From Phycisphaerae bacterium (GTDB taxonomy: Bacteria > Planctomycetota > Phycisphaerae > Sedimentisphaerales > Anaerobacaceae), in assembly GCA_017993835.1 (NCBI GenBank), contig JAGOLX010000016.1, positions 47,017 to 111,016 on the forward strand: a stretch of 64,000 nt of DNA, given 5' to 3'. A model generated the notes under the pieces. That model saw only the letters and a list, made by a program, of their open reading frames with translations, ran no database searches and was not told the origin of the DNA. Numbering within the stretch: position 1 is the stretch's first letter; each line of letters begins with the position of its first letter. The translations under genes and the position numbers were made by a program. Of the stretch, positions 34,052-42,521 are shown piece after piece.

Positions 34052-35188
34052 TTGTCCGCGAGAAGAGCTGTATTCATCCACTCGGATGAGATCGAGAAAT
34101 ACCGCTACCCCGAGGACTGTCCGTTCAGAGCGGAACGAGCCGGACGCACCCGGCGGGTCCTGTATACCATGGGACTGCTCTGGACGGAGACGACGCGCGA
34201 GGTGCCCCCGGCGCCGGTGCCTCGCACGGTTCTGAAGAAGTTCCACTCTGCCCGCTATCTCCATGCCCTCCAGAGCGCCCAGAAGGGCAAATGGGAGCTG
34301 GACGCGCTGCACATGGGCATCGGGACGGACGACTGCCCGGTCTTTCGAGGGATGTACGACTACGCGGTGCTGGCCGCCGGCGCGACGCTCGTTGGCGCCG
34401 AGATGATCCTGTCCGGCCAAGCCGAGATCGCGTTCAATCCCTCCGGCGGCTATCACCACGCCTTCCCCGAGAAGGCGGCGGGCTTCTGCTACATCAACGA
34501 CAACGCCTTGGCCTGCACGATCCTGTCGGAGGCGGGCAAGCGAGTCCTGTATCTGGATATCGATGTCCACAATGGGGACGGCGTGGCCGCCGCGTTCTAC
34601 GATCGCTCCGACGTCATGACGATCTCCCTGCACGAGAATCCCAGGACCCTGTTTCCCGGCACCGGCTTCGAGGAGGAGATCGGCGAAGGCGAGGGACGGG
34701 GATACTGCGTGAACCTGCCCATGCCCGTCGGGACCTTCGACCATGCCTATCTTCACGCGTTTGAACAAGTCGTGCTGCCCCTCGTCGGGGCCTACAACCC
34801 GGATGTCATCGTCTTCGAGCTCGGGGCCGACACCCTCGCGGGCGACCCGCTGGCCCATCTGCAATTGACGAACAACGTCTACGTCGAGGTCATCCAGCAT
34901 CTTCTGCGGTTCAACAAGCCCATTCTCGCGACCGGCGGCGGCGGATATCACGTCGAGAACACCGTGCGGGCCTGGGCGCTGGCCTGGACGGTCCTGTCGG
35001 GACAAGACCTCGATGTCGGGATGGACGCCGGTATCGGCGGGGTCATGCTCCAGAGCACCGACTGGCAGGGGGGGCTTCGCGACAGGGAACTGCCCGTCAC
35101 ATCGCAGCAGCGGGACATGGTTGTGCCGGCCCTGGAGGCCTCCATCGAGACGGTCAAGGCCAAGGTCTTTCCTCTTCACGGCCTGTGA
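34052..35188 (+). CDS. AcuC-like histone deacetylase-family protein
   Basis: A 378-residue zinc deacylase. The active-site motifs are GGYHHAFPEKAAGFCYINDN, LYLDIDVHNGDGVAAAFYDR, SLHENPRTLFPGTGFEEEIG, ELGADTLAGDPLAHLQLTNN and LATGGGGYHVENTVRAWALA, all in family order. The start is taken as TTG 34052 behind GAGGCG, since the conserved FIHSDEIEKYRYP begins within ten residues. Bacterial AcuC removes acetyl groups from acetyl-CoA synthetase lysines. Lying 67 bp after the GNAT fusion and near acs, it completes a possible acylation switch; this role is inference from position. Confidence 0.88.
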   Translation: MSARRAVFIHSDEIEKYRYPEDCPFRAERAGRTRRVLYTMGLLWTETTREVPPAPVPRTVLKKFHSARYLHALQSAQKGKWELDALHMGIGTDDCPVFRGMYDYAVLAAGATLVGAEMILSGQAEIAFNPSGGYHHAFPEKAAGFCYINDNALACTILSEAGKRVLYLDIDVHNGDGVAAAFYDRSDVMTISLHENPRTLFPGTGFEEEIGEGEGRGYCVNLPMPVGTFDHAYLHAFEQVVLPLVGAYNPDVIVFELGADTLAGDPLAHLQLTNNVYVEVIQHLLRFNKPILATGGGGYHVENTVRAWALAWTVLSGQDLDVGMDAGIGGVMLQSTDWQGGLRDRELPVTSQQRDMVVPALEASIETVKAKVFPLHGL

Positions 35189-35272
35189 GGCACAGTCCCA
35201 GAGACAGACAGCGCACAGGACGCGCTGTCCTGCACGCTGTCGTGAAGGGGAACATTCATATCGAGTGTCCGC

Positions 35273-36544
35273 CTATGCCGCGGATGGATCTTGGTGCTGT
35301 GGAGACCTGACCAGGAAGGTCACCACAGCGGCGGCGATCAGCAACCCTGCCGAACAGTAGTAGGCGAAAGTGAAGGTCTTGGTTGCGTCGTAGACCTTGC
35401 CGGCCAGAAGCGAGAGCATGAAGCCGCCAAGTCCCCAGGCTGTGAAGACCAGTCCGTAGTTCATGCCGAAGTTCTTCAGGCCGAAGTAGTCCTTGGTGAC
35501 GGATGGGAACAACGACAGGTTCGCCCCGTAGTTGGCGCCGATCAGCGCCGACAGAATCGCGAGCGTCACGCTCCCGCCGAGGACAGTGCCTGTCTGGGCC
35601 TGCGACAACACGATGATGAGAATCGCCTGGAACACGAAACAGGAGAACAGCGTCGTTTTCCTTCCGATCTTGTCGGACAGCATGCCGGCTACAATGCGTC
35701 CGGCGCCGTTGCCCACGGCCAGCACAGCGACCAGTATGAATCCCAGTTTCACGCCGGCCTGGACTTGCGCCATGGTGGCCAGTTTGGAGATAATCATCAG
35801 GCCCGCGCCGGCCCCACAAGCGTACATGAACCATAGGACGTAAAACTGCCAGGTCCGCAGGACCTCTCTGGGTGTGAAATCCTCTTTCCTGGCGGCTGCC
35901 CCCGTTGCGGCCGGCTTGGCGCCCGCGGGCACGTAACCCTTGGGGGGCACGCGCAGCAACTGGGCCAGGGCGACGACGAGCATCAGGAATCCTATACCCA
36001 GCGTCAACATGGTTGCAGGGACGCCGTAGGACCTGATGAGCGCCTTGGCCAGGGGCGCCACGTAGACACTGGCCAAGCCGAAGCCGGATACGACGATGCC
36101 GGCAATGAGTCCCGTTCGTGCAGCGGAGAACCACTTCACTGCCGGCGGGGTGGCCGCCGCGTATCCGAATCCGATGCCTGCCCCCGCGAGCAATCCGAAT
36201 CCCAGGGTGAATCCGAGCGAGGATGTCATGCGACTGGCTACGATCATGCCGATCCCCACCAGGATGCCGCCGATCGTCGCGACGAATCGGGGTCCGATTC
36301 GATCCTGCATGCGTCCGGCGGGCACCATGACCAGCGCAAACACCAGGCAGGCGACAGAGTAGGGCAGTGATTTGCCTGCCTCGGTCCAGGCCCAGTCCGC
36401 CGGGATCTCCTTGCTGATGACGCTCCAGGAATACAGCACACCCAAGGCCAGGTTGATGCCCGTGCCTGCGATGGTCACCACCCACCCCCGGTTGGCCGCC
36501 GGGTCTCGGACGAGATCGCTCTGTTGTGCCGTCAGATCAGCCAT
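35273..36544 (-). CDS. OFA-family major facilitator transporter
   Basis: A 423-residue membrane protein with twelve predicted transmembrane helices and the OFA pattern: GWVVTIAGTGINLALGVLYS near the first helix, VMVPAGRMQDRIGPRFVATI in the 2-3 loop, and GAGIGFGYAAATPPAVKWFS in helix 4-5. The family includes the oxalate:formate antiporter and monocarboxylate carriers. It lies just downstream of acs on the same strand, separated by a palindromic repeat, so uptake or release of acetate-like acids is a fair guess, but the substrate is not shown by sequence. Confidence 0.88.
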   Translation of the reverse strand: MADLTAQQSDLVRDPAANRGWVVTIAGTGINLALGVLYSWSVISKEIPADWAWTEAGKSLPYSVACLVFALVMVPAGRMQDRIGPRFVATIGGILVGIGMIVASRMTSSLGFTLGFGLLAGAGIGFGYAAATPPAVKWFSAARTGLIAGIVVSGFGLASVYVAPLAKALIRSYGVPATMLTLGIGFLMLVVALAQLLRVPPKGYVPAGAKPAATGAAARKEDFTPREVLRTWQFYVLWFMYACGAGAGLMIISKLATMAQVQAGVKLGFILVAVLAVGNGAGRIVAGMLSDKIGRKTTLFSCFVFQAILIIVLSQAQTGTVLGGSVTLAILSALIGANYGANLSLFPSVTKDYFGLKNFGMNYGLVFTAWGLGGFMLSLLAGKVYDATKTFTFAYYCSAGLLIAAAVVTFLVRSPQHQDPSAA

Positions 36545-36558
36545 GGTTGCTCCTTGGA

Positions 36559-36690
36559 ATTGAGGATTGATGAGGGATGATGGATGGTTGGACCTTGATT
36601 AAGAAGGATGAAGGATGATGGATGATTGCGGAGGGGGCTAACCTCGCTCCGTGAATCATCCATCATCAATCATCCATTATCCATCATCCA
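36559..36690. repeat. GATGATGG/CCATCATC palindromic element between acs and the transporter
   Basis: A near-perfect core hairpin pairs 36613-36633 (GGATGATGGATGATTGCGGA, then G) with 36647-36667 (CTCCGTGAATCATCCATCAT, then C), loop about 13 nt. Outside it further GATTGATGAGGG and CCATTATCCATCATCC words extend the mirror. Same family as 26546-26630. Confidence 0.75.
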
Positions 36691-36698
36691 CGTCAGGC

Positions 36699-38678
36699 CT
36701 ACTTGCCTCGGCCCTTGACGAGGACTTCCACGACGCCTGGGTCGGCCAGCGTCGTGATGTCGCCGAGGTTGTCAGTGCTGTTCTCGGCGATCTTGCGGAG
36801 AATCCGTCGCATGATCTTGCCGGACCGCGTCTTCGGCAGGGCCGGCGCGAACTGGATCACGTCCGGTGCCGCGATCGGGCCGATCTCCTTGCGGACGTGG
36901 CTGACGAGTTCCTTCTTGAGCTCGTCGCTCTCGTGGATGCCCTCTTTGACGGTGACGAACGCGTAAAGGGCTTGTCCCTTGATCTCGTGCGGCATGGGGG
37001 TCACCGCGGCCTCCGCCACTTTGGCGTGGCTGACCAGGGCGCTCTCAACCTCGGCGGTTCCGATACGATGGCCGGAGACGTTGACGACGTCGTCGATCCG
37101 TCCCATGAGCCAGTAGTCGCCGTCGGGATCGACGCGGCAGCCGTCACCCGTGAAGTACTGATCCGCAAACATAGTGAAGTACGTGTCGATGAAGCGGTCG
37201 TGATCGCCCCACATGGTCCGCATCATGCCCGGCCAGGGCTTGCGGATGCAGAGCTTGCCGCCCTCGTTGCGTCCGCACTCGCTGCCGTCGTCACGGAGCA
37301 GGACCGGATCGACGCCGAAGAAGGGCCGCGTGGCGCTTCCCGGTTTGAGTGTGAACGCGCCCGGCAGCGGCGTGATCAGGATGCCGCCGGTTTCCGTCTG
37401 CCACCACGTGTCCACGATGGGGCAACGTTCATGGCCGATGTGCTTGTAATACCACATCCAGGCCTCCGGGTTGATCGGTTCGCCCACGGTACCGAGGACC
37501 CGCAGGGTGTCGAGCTTGTATTTGGCGGGCCACTCGTCTCCGAGCCGCATGAGGGAGCGGATGGCGGTGGGGGCGGTGTAGAACACCGTGACGCCGAACT
37601 TGTCGCAGACCTGCCAGAACCGTCCGGCGTCCGGATACGTGGGGATACCCTCGAACATCAGGCTCGTGGCGCCGTTGGCCAGCGGGCCGTAGACGATGTA
37701 GCTGTGTCCGGTCACCCAGCCGATGTCGGCGGTACACCAGTACACGTCCCGGTCGTGAACGTCGAAGATGAGCTTGTGGCTCAGCGCGACGTGCAGCAGA
37801 TAGCCGGCGGTCGTGTGGACGACGCCCTTCGGCTTGCCGGTCGAGCCGGAGGTGTACAGAATGAACAGCGGGTCTTCCGCATTCATCTTCTCGGCTTCGC
37901 ACTGGTCCGCGGCTTTGCCGATCTCGTCGTGGTACCAGGTGTCGCGCCCCTGCTGCATGGCGCAGGGGTCGTCCGCGGCCTTGACAACGATGACGCTCTC
38001 GATCGAAGGCGTCCTGCGGAGGGCCTCGTCGGCGATGGCCTTGAGCGGGATGTGCTTGCCGCCGCGAAGCGAGACGTTGGCGGTGATCAACATCCGGCAT
38101 TCCGAGTCGTTGATTCGACCTTCCAGTGCCTCGGCGCTGAAGCCCCCGAAGATGATGGAGTGAATGGCCCCGATCCGGGCGCAGGCGAGCATCGCCACAG
38201 GCAGTTCCGGGATCATGGGCATGTAGATCGCCACACGGTCTCCCTTGTGAATCCCTTTGCTCTTTAGGACGTTGGCGAATTGGCAGACTTCTTTGTGGAG
38301 CTGTTCATAGGTGTACTTGCGGACAGCCGAGTCGACTTCGCCTTGCCAGAGGATCGCTGTCTTCTGGGCGGTCGGCGTGTTGAGATGGCGGTCGAGACAG
38401 TTGTAGGAGACGTTGAGCTGGCCGTCGGCGAACCAGGTGTGTTCGATCTTGCGGGCGGCGGTGTCCCAGGTATACTGCAGGCTCTGTGTGGGTTTCTTGA
38501 ACCACGTCAGCGTCTTCGCCTGCTCCAGCCAGAATCCGTCGGGGTCGTTGATCGATCGGTCCCACATCTTCTTGTATTGCTCCATGCTGGACACATAGGC
38601 GGTCTTCCTGATGCGCTCCGGCGGAGCAAACGTCCGCGTCTCGGTCATTAGCGAACTGATCGCTTTCTCTGATGCCAT
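36699..38678 (-). CDS. acs: Acetyl-CoA synthetase, AMP-forming
   Basis: A 659-residue enzyme of normal length that activates acetate to acetyl-CoA via acetyl-AMP. ATG 38678 (MASEKAIS) is chosen because CAAGGAGA precedes it. Motifs: [80 protein letters not shown] and the regulatory lysine region [15 protein letters not shown] near the end. That lysine is the known acetylation target of GNAT/AcuC systems, both of which have homologues 3-6 kb away. The promoter at 38816-38843 carries a palindrome over the -10. Confidence 0.96.
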   Translation of the reverse strand: MASEKAISSLMTETRTFAPPERIRKTAYVSSMEQYKKMWDRSINDPDGFWLEQAKTLTWFKKPTQSLQYTWDTAARKIEHTWFADGQLNVSYNCLDRHLNTPTAQKTAILWQGEVDSAVRKYTYEQLHKEVCQFANVLKSKGIHKGDRVAIYMPMIPELPVAMLACARIGAIHSIIFGGFSAEALEGRINDSECRMLITANVSLRGGKHIPLKAIADEALRRTPSIESVIVVKAADDPCAMQQGRDTWYHDEIGKAADQCEAEKMNAEDPLFILYTSGSTGKPKGVVHTTAGYLLHVALSHKLIFDVHDRDVYWCTADIGWVTGHSYIVYGPLANGATSLMFEGIPTYPDAGRFWQVCDKFGVTVFYTAPTAIRSLMRLGDEWPAKYKLDTLRVLGTVGEPINPEAWMWYYKHIGHERCPIVDTWWQTETGGILITPLPGAFTLKPGSATRPFFGVDPVLLRDDGSECGRNEGGKLCIRKPWPGMMRTMWGDHDRFIDTYFTMFADQYFTGDGCRVDPDGDYWLMGRIDDVVNVSGHRIGTAEVESALVSHAKVAEAAVTPMPHEIKGQALYAFVTVKEGIHESDELKKELVSHVRKEIGPIAAPDVIQFAPALPKTRSGKIMRRILRKIAENSTDNLGDITTLADPGVVEVLVKGRGK

Positions 38679-38800
38679 AGCCGTCTCCTTGTGTGATAAA
38701 TCCATTCGTCTCCGCAATCGTCGCGGAAGCCCCGGTTCGGTCGTCCTCGGGTATCAAATGGACCGGACACGGGAGATTGCCGTGACACTGCGAAGGCATA

Positions 38801-38824
38801 CAGTATAAAACACAATTTATACTG
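38801..38824. promoter_or_regulatory. Perfect palindrome over the acs -10 box (putative operator)
   Basis: CAGTATAAA (38801-38809) and TTTATACTG (38816-38824) are exact inverted repeats with a 6-nt spacer. The right arm contains the -10 box of the acs promoter on the minus strand, so a dimeric regulator bound here would block or shape transcription. Confidence 0.55.
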
Positions 38825-38843
38825 CACGCCCAGGGGTTGTCAA
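38816..38843 (-). promoter_or_regulatory. Sigma-70-type promoter of acs
   Basis: On the minus strand TTGACA (38843-38838), 16-bp spacer, TATAAA (38821-38816). An uninterrupted T-run upstream of the -35 could act as an UP element. The start would be near 38809, leaving a leader of about 130 nt. Confidence 0.65.
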
Positions 38844-38926
38844 AGAAAAAAAAACGCCGTGTCACGCCAAAACCTCCGTCGCCAAGACTTCGGTTCAGCG
38901 GGCAGGTGACGCGGGCACAGGAGGGA

Positions 38927-39349
38927 TCAGGTCGGGCAGGTGGGGAGCCGATTGAGGTTCCAGTAGTGCTGGATGGTCCGGACGGTCTGCTGGAGGCATG
39001 TGTAGTCCGCCGATTTGACCATGTATCCGGCGACGCCGCGGTCGAAGCTGCACGCGATATCCTCGGACTCCTCGGAGACCGTCAGGGCGACGATGGGGAT
39101 GTCTCTGAGGTTGGGATCGTCCTTGACCATCTGCAGGAAGGTCAGTCCGTCCGTACCCGGCATGTTCAGGTCGAGCAGAATGAGGGCGGGCCGGGGGCTC
39201 CCTCGCGAATGAAGGACAGCCAAGGCCTCCCGAACGCTCGATGCGTGGATCACGGCGTCCGTTACGCTCGGGGCATCAAGGGCTCGTCGGATCGCCAGGG
39301 CGTCGACCGGATCATCTTCAATCAGCAGTATGGGTTGAGCACAGGACAT
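38927..39349 (-). CDS. Single-domain response regulator, second of a pair
   Basis: A 140-residue receiver of the Rcp1 type with no output domain: acidic pocket IEDDPVDAL, phospho-acceptor Asp in LILLDLNMPGTDGLTFLQMV, Thr in IVALTVSEESED and Lys in VAGYMVKSADY. ATG 39349 is preferred because GCGGAGG is then six bases upstream, while ATG 39355 touches it. It overlaps the previous receiver by 32 nt. Such receivers act in phosphorelays with phytochrome-like kinases. Confidence 0.9.
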   Translation of the reverse strand: MSCAQPILLIEDDPVDALAIRRALDAPSVTDAVIHASSVREALAVLHSRGSPRPALILLDLNMPGTDGLTFLQMVKDDPNLRDIPIVALTVSEESEDIACSFDRGVAGYMVKSADYTCLQQTVRTIQHYWNLNRLPTCPT

Positions 39350-39779
39350 GGGCATCCTCCGCTTTCTCGTGGGGAAGCTCGCTCAGCGTCCAGTACACGT
39401 CGATGGTCCGGATCGCTTCGACGAAGTTCCTGTAGTCGACTGGTTTGATGATGTAGCCGGCCACGCTCTGCCGGAAACTCTCCACGACGTCTCGTTCCTC
39501 GCTGGAGGTGGTCAGGACGATGACAGGGATCTTCCGGAGCGCCGGATCGGCCTTGGCAACCCTGAGGAACTCGGTTCCATTCATCTTGGGCATGTTCAGG
39601 TCCAACAGGATGACGCACGGCCTGTCGTTGGCTGCGTCCTGGAGGTAGGCCAATGCCTCCTCGCCGTTCGTGGCGCGTTTGAGCGGATTGGCCACCTTCA
39701 GGTCTCGAAAGGCCCGTTGCACGGTCATGGCGTCAATGCTGTCGTCTTCAACCAGCAGCACAGGTCTGGAGTCTCTCAT
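39318..39779 (-). CDS. Single-domain response regulator, first of a pair
   Basis: A 153-residue Rcp1-type receiver: LLVEDDSIDAMTVQRAF, Asp in VILLDLNMPKMNGTEFLRVA, Thr in IVLTTSSEERD and Lys in VAGYIIKPVDYRNF. ATG 39779 is chosen with GGGAG nine bases before it; ATG 39788 is an alternative. Its start overlaps the histidine kinase stop by 32 nt, and its end overlaps the next receiver by the same length. The two receivers are related and probably arose by duplication. Confidence 0.92.
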   Translation of the reverse strand: MRDSRPVLLVEDDSIDAMTVQRAFRDLKVANPLKRATNGEEALAYLQDAANDRPCVILLDLNMPKMNGTEFLRVAKADPALRKIPVIVLTTSSEERDVVESFRQSVAGYIIKPVDYRNFVEAIRTIDVYWTLSELPHEKAEDAHVLCSTHTAD

Positions 39780-41097
39780 TGCGTACATCTCCCTGTCTAG
39801 TCTGAGGCAGTGCGAAGAGGAAGGTGCTTCCCTCGCCGAGTTGGGACTCGATCCAGATCCTTCCCCCGTTCAATTCAACGATCTTCTTGACGAGCGTCAG
39901 TCCGATGCCCGTGCTCTCCCCGTCGTCTTTCGGCGACAGCGTCTGGAACAACTGGAAGACCCTGTCGAAGTGCTTCTCTTCGATCCCCGGTCCGTTGTCC
40001 GCGATGCGGAACGTCCACCATCCGTTGTCCTCCGTGCAGCCGACCGTGATCTGCCCCTGGGGTTTGTCCATGTACTTGATCGCGTTGCCGATCAGGTTCT
40101 GGAAGACCTGGGTCATTCGGGTCCGCTCGCACTCCACCACCGGCAAGCGGTCGCAGATTGTGATCTGGATGCTGTCCGGCGGGGCCAGCAGATCGATGAC
40201 CTGCGGAACCAGCTCGTTCAAATCGACCCGCGTTTTCTCTTCGGTCAGCCGTCCGATCCTTGAATACTGAAGGATTCCGTCGATCAGGTCGTGCATTCGG
40301 TCGACCCGGCTCAACAGCAGAACCAGTTGCTCCTTGGCCTCTGCATCCAGCTTGTCGGCGCAATCGCTCGCGATCCAGCCGGCCAGCGTCTTGATGCCTC
40401 GCAGCGGCGCCTTCAGATCGTGCGACACGACGTAGGCGAAATCCTGCAGTTCCTTGTTGACCTTCGCCAGCCGCTGATTGGCGCCCTCCAACTCCTGCAC
40501 GAGGCGGACCTGTTCCGTGACATCCCGGAAGCTCCACACGCGCCCGACGATCCGGCCGTCCAGAACCTGTGGTTTCGAATACCGCTCGAAGATCCGTCCG
40601 TCCTTGAGGTGAATCACTACGTTGGTCTCGCCCATGGGGTCGGCATCGAATCCCTGCACGTTGGCCAGGGTCGTCTCGGGCTGCTCCAGGTGCTCCAGCA
40701 GGAAGGACAACAGGGGCCCGGCCTCCCTCGACGCGAGAATCGATTCGGGGATTCGCCACATGGTCGCGAACGTCTGGTTGAAGTCCTTGATGTGCCCGCA
40801 CCGGTCGTCCACCAGAATGCCGTCCGCCGTCGATTCCAGGGTGGCCGTCAGCAGAGAGATGGAGTGCCTCAGCTCGTTGTCCGTTTCCTTGTGTTCGGCG
40901 ATCTCTCCGCGGAGCCGCTGGTTGATTTCCGTGAGTTCCTGCGAGCTGATGTCCAGCGACCGTTCGATCAGCTTGCGATCGGCGTCAAAGCCGTCATAGG
41001 CGTCGCTGATGGCTGCAAACAAGGGCTGTAGCGGTAGCGGGACAGCGTCCAGGCTGCCCAGGTGTTTCTCGATCTGTCGCTGCAGCAGCTTGTTCAT
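39748..41097 (-). CDS. PAS-domain sensor histidine kinase
   Basis: A 449-residue soluble kinase without transmembrane segments. Residues 1-85 are coiled coil (SSQELTEINQRLRGEIAEHK), 86-205 a PAS domain (LESTADGILVDDRCGHIKDF), about 215-285 HisKA with the phospho-His in YVVSHDLKAPLRGIKTLAGW, and 330-440 HATPase (FQNLIGNAIKYMDKPQGQIT, IADNGPGIEEKHFDRVFQLF, GIGLTLVKKIVELNGGRIWI). The start ATG 41097 overlaps the FIST gene stop (ATGA), so the FIST sensor and kinase are translated together. It probably feeds the two receivers downstream. Confidence 0.92.
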   Translation of the reverse strand: MNKLLQRQIEKHLGSLDAVPLPLQPLFAAISDAYDGFDADRKLIERSLDISSQELTEINQRLRGEIAEHKETDNELRHSISLLTATLESTADGILVDDRCGHIKDFNQTFATMWRIPESILASREAGPLLSFLLEHLEQPETTLANVQGFDADPMGETNVVIHLKDGRIFERYSKPQVLDGRIVGRVWSFRDVTEQVRLVQELEGANQRLAKVNKELQDFAYVVSHDLKAPLRGIKTLAGWIASDCADKLDAEAKEQLVLLLSRVDRMHDLIDGILQYSRIGRLTEEKTRVDLNELVPQVIDLLAPPDSIQITICDRLPVVECERTRMTQVFQNLIGNAIKYMDKPQGQITVGCTEDNGWWTFRIADNGPGIEEKHFDRVFQLFQTLSPKDDGESTGIGLTLVKKIVELNGGRIWIESQLGEGSTFLFALPQTRQGDVRNERLQTCAAG

Positions 41098-42245
41098 GAT
41101 TGGCACAGTTGTTCGGAGAAGGTCGTGATCGTCATGGTCTGATTGTGCAGTTCGGCCTGCTTGCAGTCGGGCCGGACCGGACAGATCTCCCCGTAGGAGT
41201 AGAAGCCCGTCATGGCCGTGTCGCCGCCCAGGGCGTTGCGAACGCACTCCACCTCTTCGTCCACGCGTTGGCGCAGGACGAGCTTGCGTCCGACGCAACT
41301 GATGAGCATGGCCAGGCTGGGCGCCGGTTCGCCCTGTGGCTGGGACTGTCTGGCCGACTCGGCGGCGCCGTCGACGAGTCGCTCGACATTGGCCTTCATC
41401 AGACGGGCGCGACTGCCCTCCGGCACGTCTCCAGCGAAGGTCATGCTGCCGTCGGCCTCGTTGACCGCCAGGATCGTCCGGACGAGGCGCTCGTTCCCAT
41501 CGGCCAGAGAGATGCTCAGTGGAAACAGCAGGCCCGTCGCCGGCAGACCGTCGGCCTGATCTCCCAAGTACTTCCTGTAGAGCTGCAGGACGGATTGTCC
41601 GTCCAGCTCGTAGACGACGTTGGCTTTGGATCGGGTTACCACGCGATCCGGCCCGAAGGAGTCCCACCCTCCTCGCGAGCCATAGCGGACCTGCAAGGCT
41701 TCTCCATAGAAGCCGATTGCGACGACGGTCTTGTGGTCGGAGAGGGCATCCAGGAAGACGGTCGTTTCTTTGAATCGGTCCTGGTCGGCAGCCAGGCCGC
41801 CCGTCACGCTGACGTTGGCCGGCAATCGGCTCTGGAGACCCTTGGCCAGCGCGCTGCCGTTCACGCTCAAGCCGTCCGACAGAACGAAGACATGCGCCAG
41901 GGCATCGCCGAGGAGGGCGTCCGCAAGTCGGACCCCCACCTTGAAGCTGTCTTCCATGCAATCGACGGTGGTTTGGGCGAACCGTAGGGGGGTCCCCTCG
42001 AAGAACACCCCGGTAACCGTCAGAGAGTTGTCGAAGACCCGGTTTCCCATGATCTCGCCGGCCGTGGAGCAGCCGACGATTCGGGCCTTGGGAAACAGCT
42101 CACGAATCTCCTCGACGCACCGAGGTCGTTTGAGGCAGTTGAGGTCGCCGAACACCAGAGCCAGTTGGAGTTCGTGACTGACGCCGTTGGTGGAAATGGA
42201 CTGCCAACCTGCCTGCTGAGTCCAGTGCTTCTGTACGATCTTCAT
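41094..42245 (-). CDS. FIST-domain sensory protein
   Basis: A 383-residue soluble protein with a FIST_N domain (ELQLALVFGDLNCLKRPRCV, KARIVGCSTAGEIMGNRVFD, SVTGGLAADQDRF) at about 25-220 and a FIST_C domain to about 370 (GLLFPLSISLADGNERLVRT, SCVGRKLVLRQRVDEEVECV, GFYSYGEICP). FIST proteins are thought to bind small ligands such as amino acids and signal to partner kinases. Here the partner is evident: the kinase gene starts at the FIST stop. The ligand is unknown. Confidence 0.92.
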   Translation of the reverse strand: MKIVQKHWTQQAGWQSISTNGVSHELQLALVFGDLNCLKRPRCVEEIRELFPKARIVGCSTAGEIMGNRVFDNSLTVTGVFFEGTPLRFAQTTVDCMEDSFKVGVRLADALLGDALAHVFVLSDGLSVNGSALAKGLQSRLPANVSVTGGLAADQDRFKETTVFLDALSDHKTVVAIGFYGEALQVRYGSRGGWDSFGPDRVVTRSKANVVYELDGQSVLQLYRKYLGDQADGLPATGLLFPLSISLADGNERLVRTILAVNEADGSMTFAGDVPEGSRARLMKANVERLVDGAAESARQSQPQGEPAPSLAMLISCVGRKLVLRQRVDEEVECVRNALGGDTAMTGFYSYGEICPVRPDCKQAELHNQTMTITTFSEQLCQS

Positions 42246-42521
42246 ATCCTGCTCTCGCTGCGAATCGTCATCCTAATCTGCATATACACAGGTCCTTCAT
42301 CACGGACGGATGCCCATGTCTCCCTGATATCGGCGCAAGGGGACGACGACTGAAGCACGGGACCTCCGTGTGCCGGGGCAGGAATCCCTCCCTCGGGAGT
42401 ATTCCCAGTTGTGACCTCGGGTACGTCGGGACGATAACCCCCGGCGGGCATGGGATTAGCGGACGGACCCGCGACAGCGGCAGTGGAGTCCGCTCCGACG
42501 GCCCGGTTTCGCCGATGGAGG

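Noticed and set aside
38840..38860. T-run on the minus strand as a terminator of the second receiver gene
   Set aside because: No stable stem precedes it and it lies at the acs -35; it fits better as an upstream promoter element.
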